Assembly (NCBI GenBank): GCA_003693705.1
Contig: RBZT01000415.1
Location: forward strand, 1-64,000
Direction of reading: 5' to 3'
From: Polymyxa betae
Lineage: Eukaryota; Endomyxa; Phytomyxea; Plasmodiophorida; Plasmodiophoridae
DNA: 64,000 nt
This document shows, piece by piece, positions 24,600-36,394 of this stretch. The position numbers and the translations under genes are program-made. How positions within the stretch are numbered: position 1 is the first letter of the stretch; every line of letters starts with the position of its first letter. The notes beneath the pieces were generated by a model. The model saw nothing but the letters and a program-made list of their open reading frames with translations, was not told the origin of the DNA and did no database searches.

Positions 24600-24952
24600 C
24601 TAATTACTAATTACTGGATATCTGGGAACGTACCTCCGAAAGTGATCAATTTAATACATACAGGGAGACAATTCCAGAAGATTTCTGTAATTAAGCATCA
24701 AGATGGTATCATGAAGCATGAAAGATAAAACTGGAACAAAGATCCTTTTTCCGATATCTAGAGTAAAAGAGAAATTAACAGGGATGGCAGAGAAGATTTA
24801 GCAAAAGATGCATTCAGAGGCAATTCATGAATTGGTTTTATAAAACGGAAAACAGGAAAGTTTTGTAAGGAATGATACCTACCTATATGGATTATCAATA
24901 GACAAGAGACGAAATGGAATACGTTTCATTTAGCTATTATAACGGACGTTAA
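24600..24952. other. Divergent intergenic region
   Basis: 353 bp, AT-rich, between the starts of the VTT gene (minus) and COG4 (plus). It should hold both promoters. I see no gene, repeat or RNA in it. Confidence 0.5.
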
Positions 24953-27759
24953 ATGTCGCAAATCATCAATCAGCTCGAGCAGCTCAGACAGGACGATCTG
25001 CAGATCGCTAACCGGCTAGCGACGCTGCTCAGTGAGCGTAATGATCTCTACGATGCCCATCTGTTGCATCTTGCTCGGGAGAGGTGCTCGGGCTTTGTCA
25101 TGTCGACCACTGTTGACCACAGGATATAGCTCCGTTCTAGTTTCTGGATCTAAGAAGCACTCCGATATTCTTAAGCAGAAAATTGATGATGCTGATACGC
25201 TTGGTACTGCTATATCTCGTAAAGTCGGCTTTATGAGTTTCTTAAAATCGTTTTCGTAATTTTCGTCAGGTTAGGCAGCTTGATTGCGCTCAGTCCAGAC
25301 TTCGTCTTGCTTTAGAACAGATTGACCTAATTCTCGATTTGAAGGTCGCCATAGAATCGGTTGGCAATTAAACACGTCCGAATGCTATTAATTAAACGGC
25401 TCCCCGCAGAGCCGGTCCGCTTTAGAAGAGGGTGATTTCGAGGTGGCTGCCAAACATATTGGCAGAATGCTTCGGCAATATAGAAAGAGAAGGGCCGCTG
25501 AACTTGATGCATTGGACTCCGATATTCTTGACGATGATGATGTCTCTTTCAGTGTTTTGGTTGATCTTGAAACACGCTTAAGATCCGAAATCTCCAAAAA
25601 GTTAGATGAATCGAAAGATGATAATGAGGTTTTACTTGTTAATAGCAACCTCACACGAATTTCTTAACTGATCACAGACTATGCGATATTGCCGATTGCT
25701 TTCTCATGTCGGAATGGCATTCGAAGGACTAAATAGATGCTGCTCGCTTCTTAGGAAAAAGGTTGAAAATATTTTGGATCAAGCTACTGCCTCGGGTAGC
25801 TGTCTCCAGAAAATTTCTACAGTTTTCGATGCCGTCTCTGAATGCGTCCGAGACAACGAAAAGAGTCTGCAACAAGATTTTGGAATGGGTCTTAAAAGCA
25901 ACAGGAAAAGAGTCGTGATTGTTTACCGTTTTTCTAGGATCACATGTATGCTTAGTCCAGGAGATGCAACGGCTCGTTGATGCCCGGGTTGTCCCAATTC
26001 TACGGAACTTCCACTCAGACAAGCAGCTCAGCAAATTGGCAAATCGTGTGAGAAAATACTCCTTATCCTTAAAGGACGAGCCCAGCCTGGATATTGATCC
26101 ACTGGATCTTGATCGAATTCTGGAAGAAGTGTGTAGTTTCTACGACAAGTCTCCCCGATTTGATAATGATATTTATAGATAGCAAGTGTTACCCAAGAAT
26201 GTGAATTATTTGATTTGGACCTCAGAGCAGCTGGTACTCAGGCATCGGATGCACTTAAAGACAACAGCTCTGATTTATACGCTGTAATAATGCAACAGAA
26301 CGTTCCGGTAATACGGTTCGATTCTGTATGATCGCCTAACCCTTGAATGCAGACTGGGACTTCGTTGTTGACTGTTAGTGAACTTAATCGCTCGGTTCAG
26401 GAGATAATAGGACACTACATTGCATTGGAGAACTACTACATGCTCATGAATGTTGGGAAGGCGATGAGAGCAGTTGGGTCTCCTACTGCCGGTCCACATA
26501 CATCTGTTGTACCCGATGCTATAATTTCAGAATTTGTCTGTACAATCCCCTGAAATAGCCATGGCTGACTAAGTGCATAGGTCGACGATGTATTCTACAT
26601 CGTGAAGACTTGTGGATCTCGTGCGCTTAGTATACATAGCATTCCAAGCGCCGTCGCTGTCTTAAACAATATCAACTCATTTCTCGACGGTCCGTATAAG
26701 AGTGCTATAGCGGATCGTATACAGGTATTCTAATGAACTTGAAAGTCAAATGTCTCAATATTCTCCAGTCAACTCAGTCGGTCCTGGATTCTGCAGCAAC
26801 CGCGTTTTTCTCGGATCCGGTTGACCATGGCAATGCAATTCTCGCGGAACTTGCCGCCTTAAATGATGCTGACATTAGTGCCCAAAACGTTGTTCTGCTG
26901 AAGGAGTTTTTCGAGAACGAATACAGAAAAGTGGCGTTCAGCAGTAATTGACGATTGCTATTTTCGGTCATTTTGTTTTTTACTGATTACCCTAATAGAC
27001 AATTACAATGCATTGGCGGACCAATGTTTCTTAGAGATGATGCAGACTGCCAAATTACTTCGGAAGATTTGCTCTCAAGGTGTCAACCGGCATACTAGGT
27101 TGATCTTTTCTAGTATAGCTCCATTCTGCAACAAGTTTGAGCAGTGCAACTATGACTTATCCGAAGCAGAATATGAGAATATCCCTGATCCATACGTACA
27201 TCAACTTATCCAAGCTTGCTCTAATGCTCTGGAAGAGATCAAGGTTTCCATTTATTTCACTTTATTTGAATTCTGTTAACAAACTTGTTCTAGATTAAAG
27301 TCACCGAAGGCGTATTCGACTCAGTGGTTATGCATTTGGCTTCATTCATTGCCCATCAGATTGCCCTCATTTGCTTTAATAAGACGTTCTCTTTTGTAAG
27401 CTACACCGAGCTAGCTAATGGATAATCGCTTAATCATTTTTATCAGAGTGGCGGATTGCAAGTCGATAAAGATGTCAGACATCTAATAGCTTTCTTCTCA
27501 CGAAATTGCACAAAATCTGTCCGTGATAAGTTCCTTCGCCTGTCTCAAATCGCATCTGTCCTTCAGCTTTATGACGTATGTCATGTTGCTGCTCTCTGCT
27601 ACTGTTTAATGAGTTTGTCAAAAGGTTTTCGAAATGAGTGAATTACGCATGGAGGCAAGTGAAAATGCTGGGTGGGAACTCAAGCCTCAAGAGGTAAAAA
27701 ATCTTATGCGAAGGCGAAAGGAGTTTTCGCCAGACCAGATTGAGTCTCTACGTCTATGA
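24953..27759 (+). CDS. COG4: Conserved oligomeric Golgi complex subunit 4
   Basis: Subunit of the COG tethering complex (lobe A), which captures intra-Golgi retrograde vesicles and binds the SNARE regulator Sly1. The start is the ATG at 24953, MSQIINQLEQLRQ, followed by heptad-rich coiled coil. Later exons encode ILDLKVAIESV, an EGDFEVAAKHIGRML segment matching the family's N-terminal repeat, and VDDVFYIVKTCG-type helix in the 26.58 kb exon. Diagnostic C-terminal motifs are GGLQVDKDVRHLIAFF and VRDKFLRLSQIASVLQL, then WELKPQEVKNLM and the final DQIESLRL, matching the family's conserved ending. About ten small introns break it. Roughly 750 residues are expected, normal for COG4. The preceding gene is divergent and the next begins about 190 bp downstream. 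Confidence 0.9.
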
Positions 27760-27951
27760 CCCTTATCCTATCCTATTACAATACCATTATTGATAAATCA
27801 TCGTTATTCTCAGATGCTGACATATTTATTCAAATTTGTAGGCATTTGCCTATTGTTACTAATCCAAAACAGAGTTCAAAACCAGATGGCAATTAAAGTA
27901 AAAACTTTCAAGTGTCTAATGGTCCCAGCGAATTTGCGAAATTAGCGGGTC

Positions 27952-28556
27952 ATGTCGTCGGTTGTGGTTAGAGCCAGTAGATCCTACCCAGCTTCACAAC
28001 CGACTGTACTTGCTCGCCTGATTGATGATATCTTCCATCTGGCTGCACTCGTACCTGATTCAGATTATCGGCGAATGACCAGAAGGTCTGGTCATTATCT
28101 GATTCGCCTTAGTAAGAACATCTTGTTGCTCTTGCCGATTTGCATCGATCATGTTGTCTAGATAGAAGATACGGGAAAGCACATTGGATTGTGAACAATC
28201 TGGAATCGCAAGCTGTTTCGTGCATAGATCTGGTGTTCCGATACTGGAGCGAAGAAGTCAGATTTAAAACCAACATTTCAGGTTTGTCAATCTACAATTT
28301 TTTTATATTCTTTTAACCTATTCGCTTCCCGTTTAGACCCGTTCTCCAGACAGTCACGACAATTTCTCGAGTATTTCAATACAATGCCTAACGCTGACAG
28401 GCAGCGATCGGTTTTACAAAAATTTCGAGCCAACGACTTCCCTCGAGTCCAATGTAAGACGCTTTAGTAGATGAAAAATCAGTTCTAATCTGCATCAGGT
28501 CCCGTAAAACAATTTCGATATTGGCCTAATGGAAGCCATAGACGATGTCAATAAAA
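27952..28556 (+). CDS. Small multi-exon gene, unidentified
   Basis: An open chain lies between COG4 and MED6. The first exon starts MSSVVVRASRSYPASQPTVL and continues LARLIDDIFHLAALVPDSDY. The second reads ALADLHRSCCLDRRYGKAHW and later IDLVFRYWSEEVRFK. A splice (donor GTTTGT near 28284, acceptor GTTTAG near 28336) joins it in phase to DPFSRQSRQFLEYFNTMPN. A further splice (donor GTAAGA near 28455) leads to a short end, PVKQFRYWPNGSHRRCQ, and a TAA at 28554-28556. The junction between exons 1 and 2, near 28085-28120, is not resolved and coincides with a hairpin. The predicted protein is about 165 residues, helical, charged and without signal peptide or membrane span. I do not recognise it. 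Confidence 0.45.
28074..28096. repeat. Short perfect inverted repeat
   Basis: Arms AATGACCAG (28074-28082) and CTGGTCATT (28088-28096) flank a 5-nt loop. GGCGAAT just left and ATTCGCC just right can add pairing with a bulge. It lies at the unresolved exon boundary of the small gene at 27952-28556 and might affect its splicing, or may be chance. Confidence 0.7.
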
Positions 28557-28684
28557 CAACATCGTCCCTAAGACAATACCGAAAGCGCTCTCGACTCTCC
28601 TGCCATCATTGTCATACGCAATTTCGTCTCTCTCAATCGATTGCAGGATCTGGCTGCTGATTTCGCCTGATCGGGGAGTGGTCA

Positions 28685-29348
28685 ATGGCGTTAGCGTATC
28701 AGTCGTGGCGATACCTAGCCTGGCTGCAAGCATGGCCATTAAATCGTTCGACGTTATTCGATTATTTCAAACAGTCAACTTTCTATGATTCCTCATGTAA
28801 TAACGAACTTCTGCTTCTGCAGAGGACTGTAGATCATAGTCATATCAAGTAATGTAGTGAAATGTGCTATGCATATGACTGATCGCGTATAGAACCATGG
28901 TCGGGTTAGAATATGAGGTCGATAACACGTCACCAGCTACTAGCAACCCTTTATACTTCATTATTAGAAAGCAGGAGCGACATTCGGAAACGAGCGCCAC
29001 TGTTTTAGCTGTGTATTACATTGTCGGTAAAGGGCCTCAATGGGGAACAGTTTATCAGATGCCCACCGTTTATTCGGTCTTGGATTGTAGCATGGTATAG
29101 ATATTCATTTCTCATGTTTGTTTGATACCAACTAAAGTGCCTGGTCTCAGACGACTTCTGCTTATTATATCAATCAAGCCATTCAGATAATATCGTCACA
29201 AATTCAGTATAACCCTATCGTTCAGTATCAGTTCAGCTGTGAGAAATCCAGCTCAGATGCATCAAAAGAATTGCGGCCGTCACCCAAACAGATCAGCCGT
29301 TATTCCAACTCTCTTGATTCTTTTCTAGTAAAAACGTATGAGAAATGA
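28685..29348 (+). CDS. MED6: Mediator complex subunit 6
   Basis: Head-module subunit of Mediator, linking activators to RNA polymerase II. The ATG at 28685 gives MALAYQSWRYLAWLQAWP, then LFDYFKQSTFYDSSCNNELL, matching the conserved Phe-x-x-x-SPFYD and CNNE elements. A GTAATG donor near 28850 splices to TMVGLEYEV, and LYFIIRKQERHS and VYQMPTVYSVLDCSM follow, all classic MED6. The last exon (acceptor CTCAG near 29148) encodes TTSAYYINQAIQIISSQ and ends VKTYEK. At about 185 residues it is a compact version lacking the long C-terminal tail of animal MED6. Confidence 0.88.
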
Positions 29349-29655
29349 ATGAGCAATTCAGACATGCCATTAAAGATGTCCTAACAGATTTGGCTACCCA
29401 CTGATTGTTCAAAGTCGGAGCAGCCGTATCTATCAACCAATTATAGATTGGGGTCAGTCTGTGCCATAGCATCATGCCGTGTTGCAATTACACTTGGATT
29501 CCGCGTTGTCGACGCGATTGTTCCAGTCATTTGGACATGATGACGCGTGATTGTTGCCCTTGTACAGAGCCACCACTTACAGGTCTTCATGTGAGCTAGA
29601 GGTCGTTTATGTTCTCATTCGCCCTTCTCGCTGTTCATTACCAAGTATTCACAGC

Positions 29656-30369
29656 ATGAGCGTTGCAGTGCCGGCCATTGTGCTGCAGTCTGTCGAGTCG
29701 ATTGTCATCCCGAGTCCCACCAGGTCATCTTCATCTTGGAGCCGACAGAGCTGCAGGTGCAACGTATGCAAGAGCAATACCTTGCAGAAAACGTTTATTC
29801 CTAGATCAGGAGCGTTTCAGGTCAGGGCTACGAGCAAGCGCACGAAAAAATACTTCTGTTCCTATTGCGATAAATCGTTCTTGCAATCGAGCAACTTGAT
29901 GTAAGATATAAAGCAGTGCCAGTACAAATGGTAGTTTAGTAAAGAATGACATCAGCATTCATCAAAGAACACATACTGGGAAACGTCCTTATGTATGTAT
30001 TCGATGCGATAAAAGGTTTACACAATCTTCCAATCTGCGCCGTCATTTTCGAGTTCATACCGGCGAAAAACCCTGGCAATGCATTGTGTTAGTATTTCTT
30101 CTACGACATTTATCTCATTCGTGCTTACAATGTTAATACAGATGCGGGAAACGATGTTCTAGGAAAGGCAGCTTGTCATCGCATCAACGCATTCATTTCG
30201 ATGAACGCCCATATCAATGCTCTCTTGTCAGAAAACCTTCGCGTTTCGGAACAGCTGTATCATACATGAATGTCGTCATTCCAGCATGACTTCATTCCGT
30301 TGCGAGCTTTGCTGCAAAGACTTTGTTCATCAGTCAAACCTAAGCCGACATCACGATAGAATTGTTTAA
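29656..30369 (+). CDS. C2H2 zinc-finger protein with apparent frameshift
   Basis: Probable DNA-binding transcription factor. Fingers in order are [41 protein letters not shown]...[14 protein letters not shown] and two more, with TGEKP-type linkers (HTGKRP, HTGEKP, HFDERP). Introns near 29902-29950 and 30090-30141 are consistent with finger continuity. After [10 protein letters not shown] the frame breaks: one base appears to be missing at about 30224-30225, and the next frame then gives a textbook finger ([18 protein letters not shown]) and a fifth, [17 protein letters not shown], to a TAA at 30367. Read literally, the protein stops soon after the third finger, at the TGA around 30287. The start may be the ATG at 29656 or one at 29551. 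A degraded gene, an assembly error or a genuinely truncated protein are all possible. Confidence 0.75.
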
Positions 30370-30575
30370 ATCAGGAACTAAAACTTTTAATGGATATCTA
30401 AATACGCATTATACAGAATAATTTTGACTACCTAGAAAAGGTATGATGTCGCTCCAGCAAAGGCACTGACAGATTCCACATTACAGACAGGTTACAGTCC
30501 CCCATTAGTCCGTGACGGAGATCCGTCCCGATTCCAACCTGTATTCCTCTTTATTTTATTTCGTGCTTTGCAATT

Positions 30576-32423
30576 ATGGCCGATTCTCCAGCTCCTGCCG
30601 AGTCCCAATTCGTCATCGATGGCAAGCCTGTTAGCAAAACGTAGCCAATCTGGTGATTATTCAGGACCATTTCTTACTTGAGTTTATAGTGAATACAAAC
30701 GCCATCAGAAGCGCTTAGCGGTTCAAGCCGCCAAAGAGTCCAAGGCTTCAGCAACAGCTGCTTCGGCTCCAATTGCGAAAGCCAAAGCGGAAGAGGATCC
30801 CCTGGATCCGAGACAGTACTTTGAACATCGCAGTCGTGCTATAACAAATCTTGAGAATAACGGCACCAATCCGTATCCACACAAATTCAATGTTTCGATC
30901 AGTGTCCCTCATGTCGTTCAGACATATCAGAACTTAAAGGCTGGAGAGAAGCATCTTGATGAAACTTTCAAAATCGCTGGTCGCCTTCACAGCAAACGAA
31001 CTTCTGGCAGCAAGCTCTTCTTCTGTACTTTGTATATTTCCAGCTTTGATTTCTTACTAACAAATTATCAGACGATCTTCGTGCCGATGGCGAATCGATT
31101 CAGATTATCGCCAATCGTCAAGAATTTGGGTCAGCGGATGAGTTCGATCGTGTCAATGCAGTCCTGCGTCGTGGTGATCTGGTTGGCGTTTGTGGCCATG
31201 TTGGTCGTGCCAACAAAGGCGAACTATCGATTTTCGCTAATTCCATGACCTTATTAGCCCCATGCATGCGTATGTTACCTTCTTACCATGGTCTGAAGAA
31301 TCAGGAGCTGCGATATCGCCAACGCTATATCGATCTGATTCTTAACAGCAAGACCCGACAAGTCTTCCAGAAGCGGGCGCAGATCATCAACTACCTTCGT
31401 CGCTTCTTAGATGCTCGAGGATTTCTTGAAGTCGAGACGCCGATGATGAATATGGTGGCTGGTGGTGCAACCGCCCGTCCTTTTATTACCCATCATAATG
31501 ATCTCGATCTTGATCTATATATGCGAGTCGCCCCTGAGCTCTACCTCAAGCAGCTTATCGTTGGTGGTCTCGATCGTGTCTATGAAATTGGGCGACAGTT
31601 TCGAAATGAAGGCATTGATCTAACTCATAACCCAGAATTCACCAGCATTGAATTCTGTAATTCTTTTGAAACTTTTACATAGCCATTGCTAACACTAGTT
31701 GTAGATTGGGCTTATGCTGATTACCACGATTTGATGGATCTCACAGAAAAGTTGATGTCTCAGATGGTTCTCGAGCTGAATGGATCGTATTTACTAGAAT
31801 ATCACCCAGAAGGGCCGTCTTCTCCATCGGTGACTATCGACTTCACGCCGCCCTTCAAACGCATTTCGATGGTTTCCGGAATCGAAGAGCGCGGCGGCTT
31901 TAAGATTCCCCGACCGCTCGACAGCCAAGCAGCTCAAGACTTCCTCAAGCAGAAATGCGTTGAACTTGATCTGCTCTGCACGCCTCCTATTACTACGGCC
32001 AGGCTCCTGGACAAGCTCGTTGGTCATTTCCTCGAGGATTCTATCACAAATCCTACATTCATCATGGACCATCCTGGGCTTATGTCGCCTCTCGCCAAAT
32101 ATCATCGCGACTTTCCAGATCTCACCGAGCGATTCGAGCTGTTCGTCTGTGGCCGCGAACTTTGCAATGCATACACTGAGCTGAATAACCCGGTCGTGCA
32201 GCGCCAGCGTTTCGCTGAACAAAGCAAAGATATTGATGCTGGTGATGATGAAGCCCAAGCTATTGACGAGCCATTCTGTATCGCCATGGAATATGGTCTG
32301 CCTCCGACCGGTGGTTGGGGTCTTGGCATCGATCGTCTCACCATGTTCTTGACTGATAGTAACAACATCAAGGAGGTATTATTGTTTCCAGCTATGAAAC
32401 CTGAAGATGCTCTTCCTCCATAG
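30576..32423 (+). CDS. KARS1: Lysyl-tRNA synthetase (class II)
   Basis: Charges tRNA-Lys with lysine using ATP; cytosolic form, since the N terminus [19 protein letters not shown] is followed by a Lys/Ala-rich helical extension typical of eukaryotic enzymes and no presequence is seen. The anticodon-binding OB fold is in exons 2-3 ([19 protein letters not shown] and [12 protein letters not shown]). Class II motif 1 is [15 protein letters not shown]. Motif 2 is [20 protein letters not shown]. Motif 3 is [13 protein letters not shown]. Catalytic-core length is normal, about 580 residues in all. It has four exons; an intron near 31675-31705 splits the motif 2 region just after EFCNSFETF. It ends 44 bp from the convergent NDUFV2 gene. 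Confidence 0.95.
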
Positions 32424-32467
32424 AACGTGGTAGAGCTCCTTCTCATTGTCATGTTTATAAATTTCTA

Positions 32468-33374
32468 CTATTTCTTAGCAGCTGTAGCTTTCGCTGCTGC
32501 CTTGGCTTCATCATACTTCTTCTTGGCCTCAGACAGATCCCGGCAGGAAGACGGTTGAGGAGGCTCGAGTAGTGACGTCTTACCTTGAGGTCCCATACAG
32601 CCATTTCGACCATTCTGTGGCCCGATCTTGTAGCCTTTACCCGCCTTTATATCCTTGATGACTTTCTTCATGGACTCTGGGGTTAAATCTTCAATGTAAT
32701 CTTCATTCAGCTGAATCATCGGTGCATTAACACAAGCGCCAAGGCATTCGACTTCTGTCAATGTGAACATCTGGTCATCAGTCGTTTCTAAGAGATGATT
32801 TAACTAGCTTGAACTATCCAAGACGCCAGTTAATACCTCCATGTTTGATACCCAACTCTTCATAGACGGCTGCAGCAATTGATTCCGAACCGCTGTTCAT
32901 GCATGGCGTTGTTCCACAAAGCTGAATGTGATATTTACCAATTGGTTCGCGATTGAACATTGTATAAAATGTGCAAGTTTCGAAAACTCGGGTTGGGGGA
33001 ACATTAACGATCTTGGCGATTTCCATCATTGCCACCAATGGAATCCAGTTGTTGTTCTGTCGCTGTGCAATCCATAAAAGCGGAATGGTGGCTGAAGCTC
33101 TGTAATTAGCGGGATACTTTTTCAATGTCGCCTCGATTTCTTCTACAAATACCTTAATAAAATATCGAGAAAATCACAAAACCGATGTTGAAAACCGCTC
33201 GTGAGCGGCCGGATTTCAACATCGTAGCGTACTTTTTGATTGCTCCGTCCATTTCCAAGGTGTATTGCGGTTGTTATGAGGCGTCTCTCGATGCTGCGGC
33301 AGAGCAGACAGGAGGCGTCTACATCTCAGAACTCGAATTCCAGATCGGGAAACGAGCTGGGTGAATGGCCTCAT
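32468..33374 (-). CDS. NDUFV2: NADH:ubiquinone oxidoreductase 24 kDa subunit (complex I)
   Basis: Peripheral-arm subunit of mitochondrial complex I carrying the binuclear cluster N1a. Exon 1 starts at the ATG at 33374 with a basic presequence (MRPFTQLVSRSGIRVLRCRR) and continues HRETPHNNRNTPW. A 90-nt intron (33143-33232) joins it to KEIEATLKKYPANY. The four cluster cysteines are present, two in CGTTPC and two in ECLGAC. A second intron of about 50 nt follows KHGG. An extension after the conserved domain ends in an Ala/Lys-rich helix (SEAKKKYDEAKAAAK), longer than usual. Intron 1 contains a strong hairpin. Confidence 0.93.
33183..33224. repeat. Long imperfect hairpin inside NDUFV2 intron 1
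   Basis: Outer arms CGATGTTGAAA (33183-33193) and TTTCAACATCG (33214-33224) pair perfectly, and inner arms CCGCTC (33195-33200) and GAGCGG (33203-33208) pair around a 2-nt loop, with one unpaired base on one side and five on the other. It lies within the first intron of NDUFV2, close to the donor. Confidence 0.85.
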
Positions 33375-33552
33375 TATAAAGATTCTATATGGCTGCCTGC
33401 AGTATGTTGTGACTTGATAATTCTACGGATTGTTGATGTCACCCTTATCTTATCTTATCTCATAATATCAAACTTTTCCAGGAAAAATAACAGAATATTG
33501 CTAATCGGTGTCAGTTAAGGCGTTGTCAATCCAAGAGTGAATCGTTAGATGG

Positions 33553-34181
33553 TCAGTCATTGACAGTTTTATCAAGATCAGATTCTCCATAAAAAGCTGC
33601 CCTGGTTCCTTGGTAAACTGGGAGCAGGATGTCCATTCTGGGCAACAAATTGAATGCAAGTATCATGTCGCCTTGCCCTTCCACAATAAAGGCCATATAG
33701 AATATTACACTGAACATTGTAATTCCTTCGTTGATCTAAATAGAGGAATAAGATTAGTATCAAAACGGCATAAACATAATGACCACTATTGATGTGATTT
33801 TATCTTTATCAATGAAAACGTGTGTTTCCTTTCCAGAGAACGATTTCCGAGTAATCTGGACGCCAAGATCGTGGACGACAAGCAACGATTCTGGCAAATT
33901 TGACCAGATATTAAGCAAAATGAAAGTTATAAATTACCTTCGCAGATGGTATTTGTTAAATAAAACATTCTAATGGAAGCCAATACGATACAAAGGAACA
34001 GACATGAGTCTGTCAAATAAAACAGTTCTATTTTCACAAACCGGATAATAACAGTCAGCAAGCAGAGGAGCCCGGCAATATAATCAAATGTCCCAACTGG
34101 CGAAGACTTTCGCTTAATATGAAATCGCCTGATATCAGACGGAAAGCGTTCAGTAGTGAAAAGCAGCTGACCAGATGACAT
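33553..34181 (-). CDS. PIGH: GPI N-acetylglucosaminyltransferase subunit H
   Basis: Component of the ER enzyme complex that transfers GlcNAc to phosphatidylinositol, the first step of GPI anchor synthesis. Exon 1 from the ATG at 34181 (MSSGQLLFTTERF) contains two hydrophobic spans (FDYIAGLLCLLTVIIRF and SCLFLCIVLASIRMFYL). Two introns of about 50-55 nt are removed: after CEG (donor GTAATT) and after SIV. The joined PIG-H domain reads ESLLVVHDLGVQITRK, HVFIDKDKITSIVINEGI and MFSVIFYMAFIVEG, the conserved block of the family. It ends YGESDLDKTVND. The predicted length is about 175 residues, normal for PIG-H. The start lies 130 bp from the divergent TFIIH gene. Confidence 0.85.
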
Positions 34182-34311
34182 GGTCGGTTTTCGACCCAAT
34201 AACGAAATGTTGTTCTTCTTTGGGCCTAACCCTTGAAAACTTCGTGAGAACAGAAGAATGCGGACTTGTTCTATCATGCATTGAAAGAAGCTCTAAGTCT
34301 AGTAATCTGTT
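34182..34311. promoter_or_regulatory. Compact bidirectional promoter, PIGH / GTF2H1
   Basis: Only 130 bp separate the start codons of PIGH (minus) and GTF2H1 (plus). Both core promoters must sit here or inside the genes. No TATA box is obvious. Confidence 0.5.
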
Positions 34312-36394
34312 ATGGCAGACAAGGTGCTATTCTCGTGCTCTTCCGTCCAGTACAGGAAGCAGGTTGGCCAGCTCCATGTCACCGCAGCCAAAGTCATCTT
34401 TTTCACTGAGAACAAACAGCTTTCCATCAGTAGAGATATCATTACTGGTAGCTTAGTTTTGTTTACAGTAATAACATTTGATTATTCTGTGTAGGGTGCG
34501 TAGGAAGCAAATCTGCAACTTTGAAGGCACAGATTTCGACCGCCTCGAAATCGTATGTCTTCGTTTTCAGCGATGCCAAGCATCGCAATGCCTTTGTTAC
34601 TGCTATGAGTTCTCGCAATAAACCGCCACCTGAAGACAAGCAATCGAACCCTGCTGTCGAATTGAAGGAAACAGGATTAAAACAAGATGCTATTATCCCC
34701 AAATCGGGATCTACAGAAGCGCAGATCAGGGCGTTACTTTTAGCTAAGGATGCCAATCTTCGTAAAGCATATCAAGAAGTCAGATGCTCCTATTATTCTC
34801 AAATCGGCTTCGTTTAGAGATTTTAGGTGGTTGAAGAGTCCCAGCTGATATCTTCAGCTGAATTCTGGAGAAGCAGAGAGCACCTTTTAGAATTAGAAAG
34901 GCATTCGACACAATCACAACAAGTTGGACTGTCCTCAGCAATGCTAGCTTCTGTCCAACCAGCAGTGGAAGTATGGTCAGATACGAACTATTGGTATATC
35001 GTGACTCAGTCTTTGTTCTTAGGGCACTTCAACCGGAACATTGGCTTATGTTCTCAGCAGCAGCGCTATTGCCGAAATTCTCGCGAAACATCCAGCAGTT
35101 CGTAGAGCATATGAGGATTACGTACCTGATAAGCTGAGCGAGCAAGAATTCTGGTTAGTCATGTAGTCTTTAGAGTTAGCGATTACTCTAATTTGCTTAC
35201 AAGGACAAAATACTTCCAATCACAATACTTCCGGCGAGCTCGTGATCATTTTGTCGGTGCTGAAAGTGAGGAGTCCATGTTGAATCCCATACACGACATC
35301 TTTTCAAGGTATGAAGACCGTGGAGAGCAACAAAAGGCTAAGGTCGAAAGACTTCCCATATTGAACCATTTGTTGTTGATATTCTGTTTGTGTAGGCAAA
35401 AGGCCTGAAGCCTGACGTCCGTCTAGACAAAATGGTTGACCTGACCTTGAATATAAGTGACTCTGAAGAATCGAGCGGAAATGGAACAGGGTTCCTTTCA
35501 AATCGAGAAAGAGAACGAATGAATCTCATTATGGAATTCAACAAGCATTCGCAGCTCGTGTTGGGCAGCGCCGGTGCTCGCGTGCAAGAATTTGAAGAGC
35601 CAAAAGAAATGTTGGTCCGATGGTTCTATAGTGTGATATATTTCTGACTATTCCGAAGTGAGGATGTTGAGGTTCACGAGCTTGATATCAACGTTGATCG
35701 CCGGGAATCACAGATCATGCAGCTGGAACAAACTGATCTTGACGCTGCTCAGCAAGCGATGCTTGAAGGGGCAGACCAAGCTTTTGTTTATGTAAGCCGT
35801 TCATTTGCAAAGCGTTGCCTGAGGTTTTAATACAATTCTGCAGAAACGAACCCCAATGCATGCATTCCCTGACGTTATATCGCAGTTGTCTCATCAATGC
35901 CGAACAGCTGATAGGAAGTCATATTTACAGAATGGGTTTGTGATATTCAGTGTTGATCAGCCAGGTACATTTTGTGTCAGAATAAGTTTCGGTCGGATTA
36001 ATCTTCAGCACAGATGAACGTATTTCAGATAAGATTCTCTCTGCTGTGAGGAGTAGGAGTATCAAGGCTACTGAACTTCTCAGACATTTTTGGTCGTGCT
36101 TTCCATTGACACCAGAGTGAGTTTGTTTGCAGTTTTGGTCCAGTTTATCGGTTCACATAGCTTAGGTCTAAGATTCGAATGGAACGGTATCTGCAATCTC
36201 TGTCATTACTCGATCAAGATATCAAGAAGCTTCGCACTAGATTGCATGCGGCAAAATACAGCGTCTTCGTTCCAATGTTTGATTTAACACTAAAATCCAT
36301 ACAAGAGGCCGCTGAAAAAGCTGAAGCCGTCAATGCCAAAGAATCGGAGTCGGCTAATAATGTTAATGCTAATAAACGCATTCGTGCTGTGTAA
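34312..36394 (+). CDS. GTF2H1: TFIIH subunit p62/Tfb1
   Basis: Core TFIIH subunit acting in transcription initiation and nucleotide excision repair. From the ATG at 34312 (MADKVLFSCSSVQYRKQ) the N-terminal PH domain reads GQLHVTAAKVIFFTENKQ and SKSYVFVFSDAKHRNAFV. The two BSD domains follow: VVEESQLISSAEFWRSRE and PDKLSEQEFWTKYFQSQYF. The C-terminal helical part includes ATELLRHFWSCFPLTPE, the conserved anchor segment, and ends in a basic NANKRIRAV. Nine or more short introns interrupt it. The expected size of about 550 residues matches the family. Confidence 0.9.

Noticed and set aside
28597-28630. CHHCH as a zinc-binding motif in an upstream part of MED6
   Set aside because: The frame is interrupted by stops before the MED6 ATG and nothing around it supports a finger.
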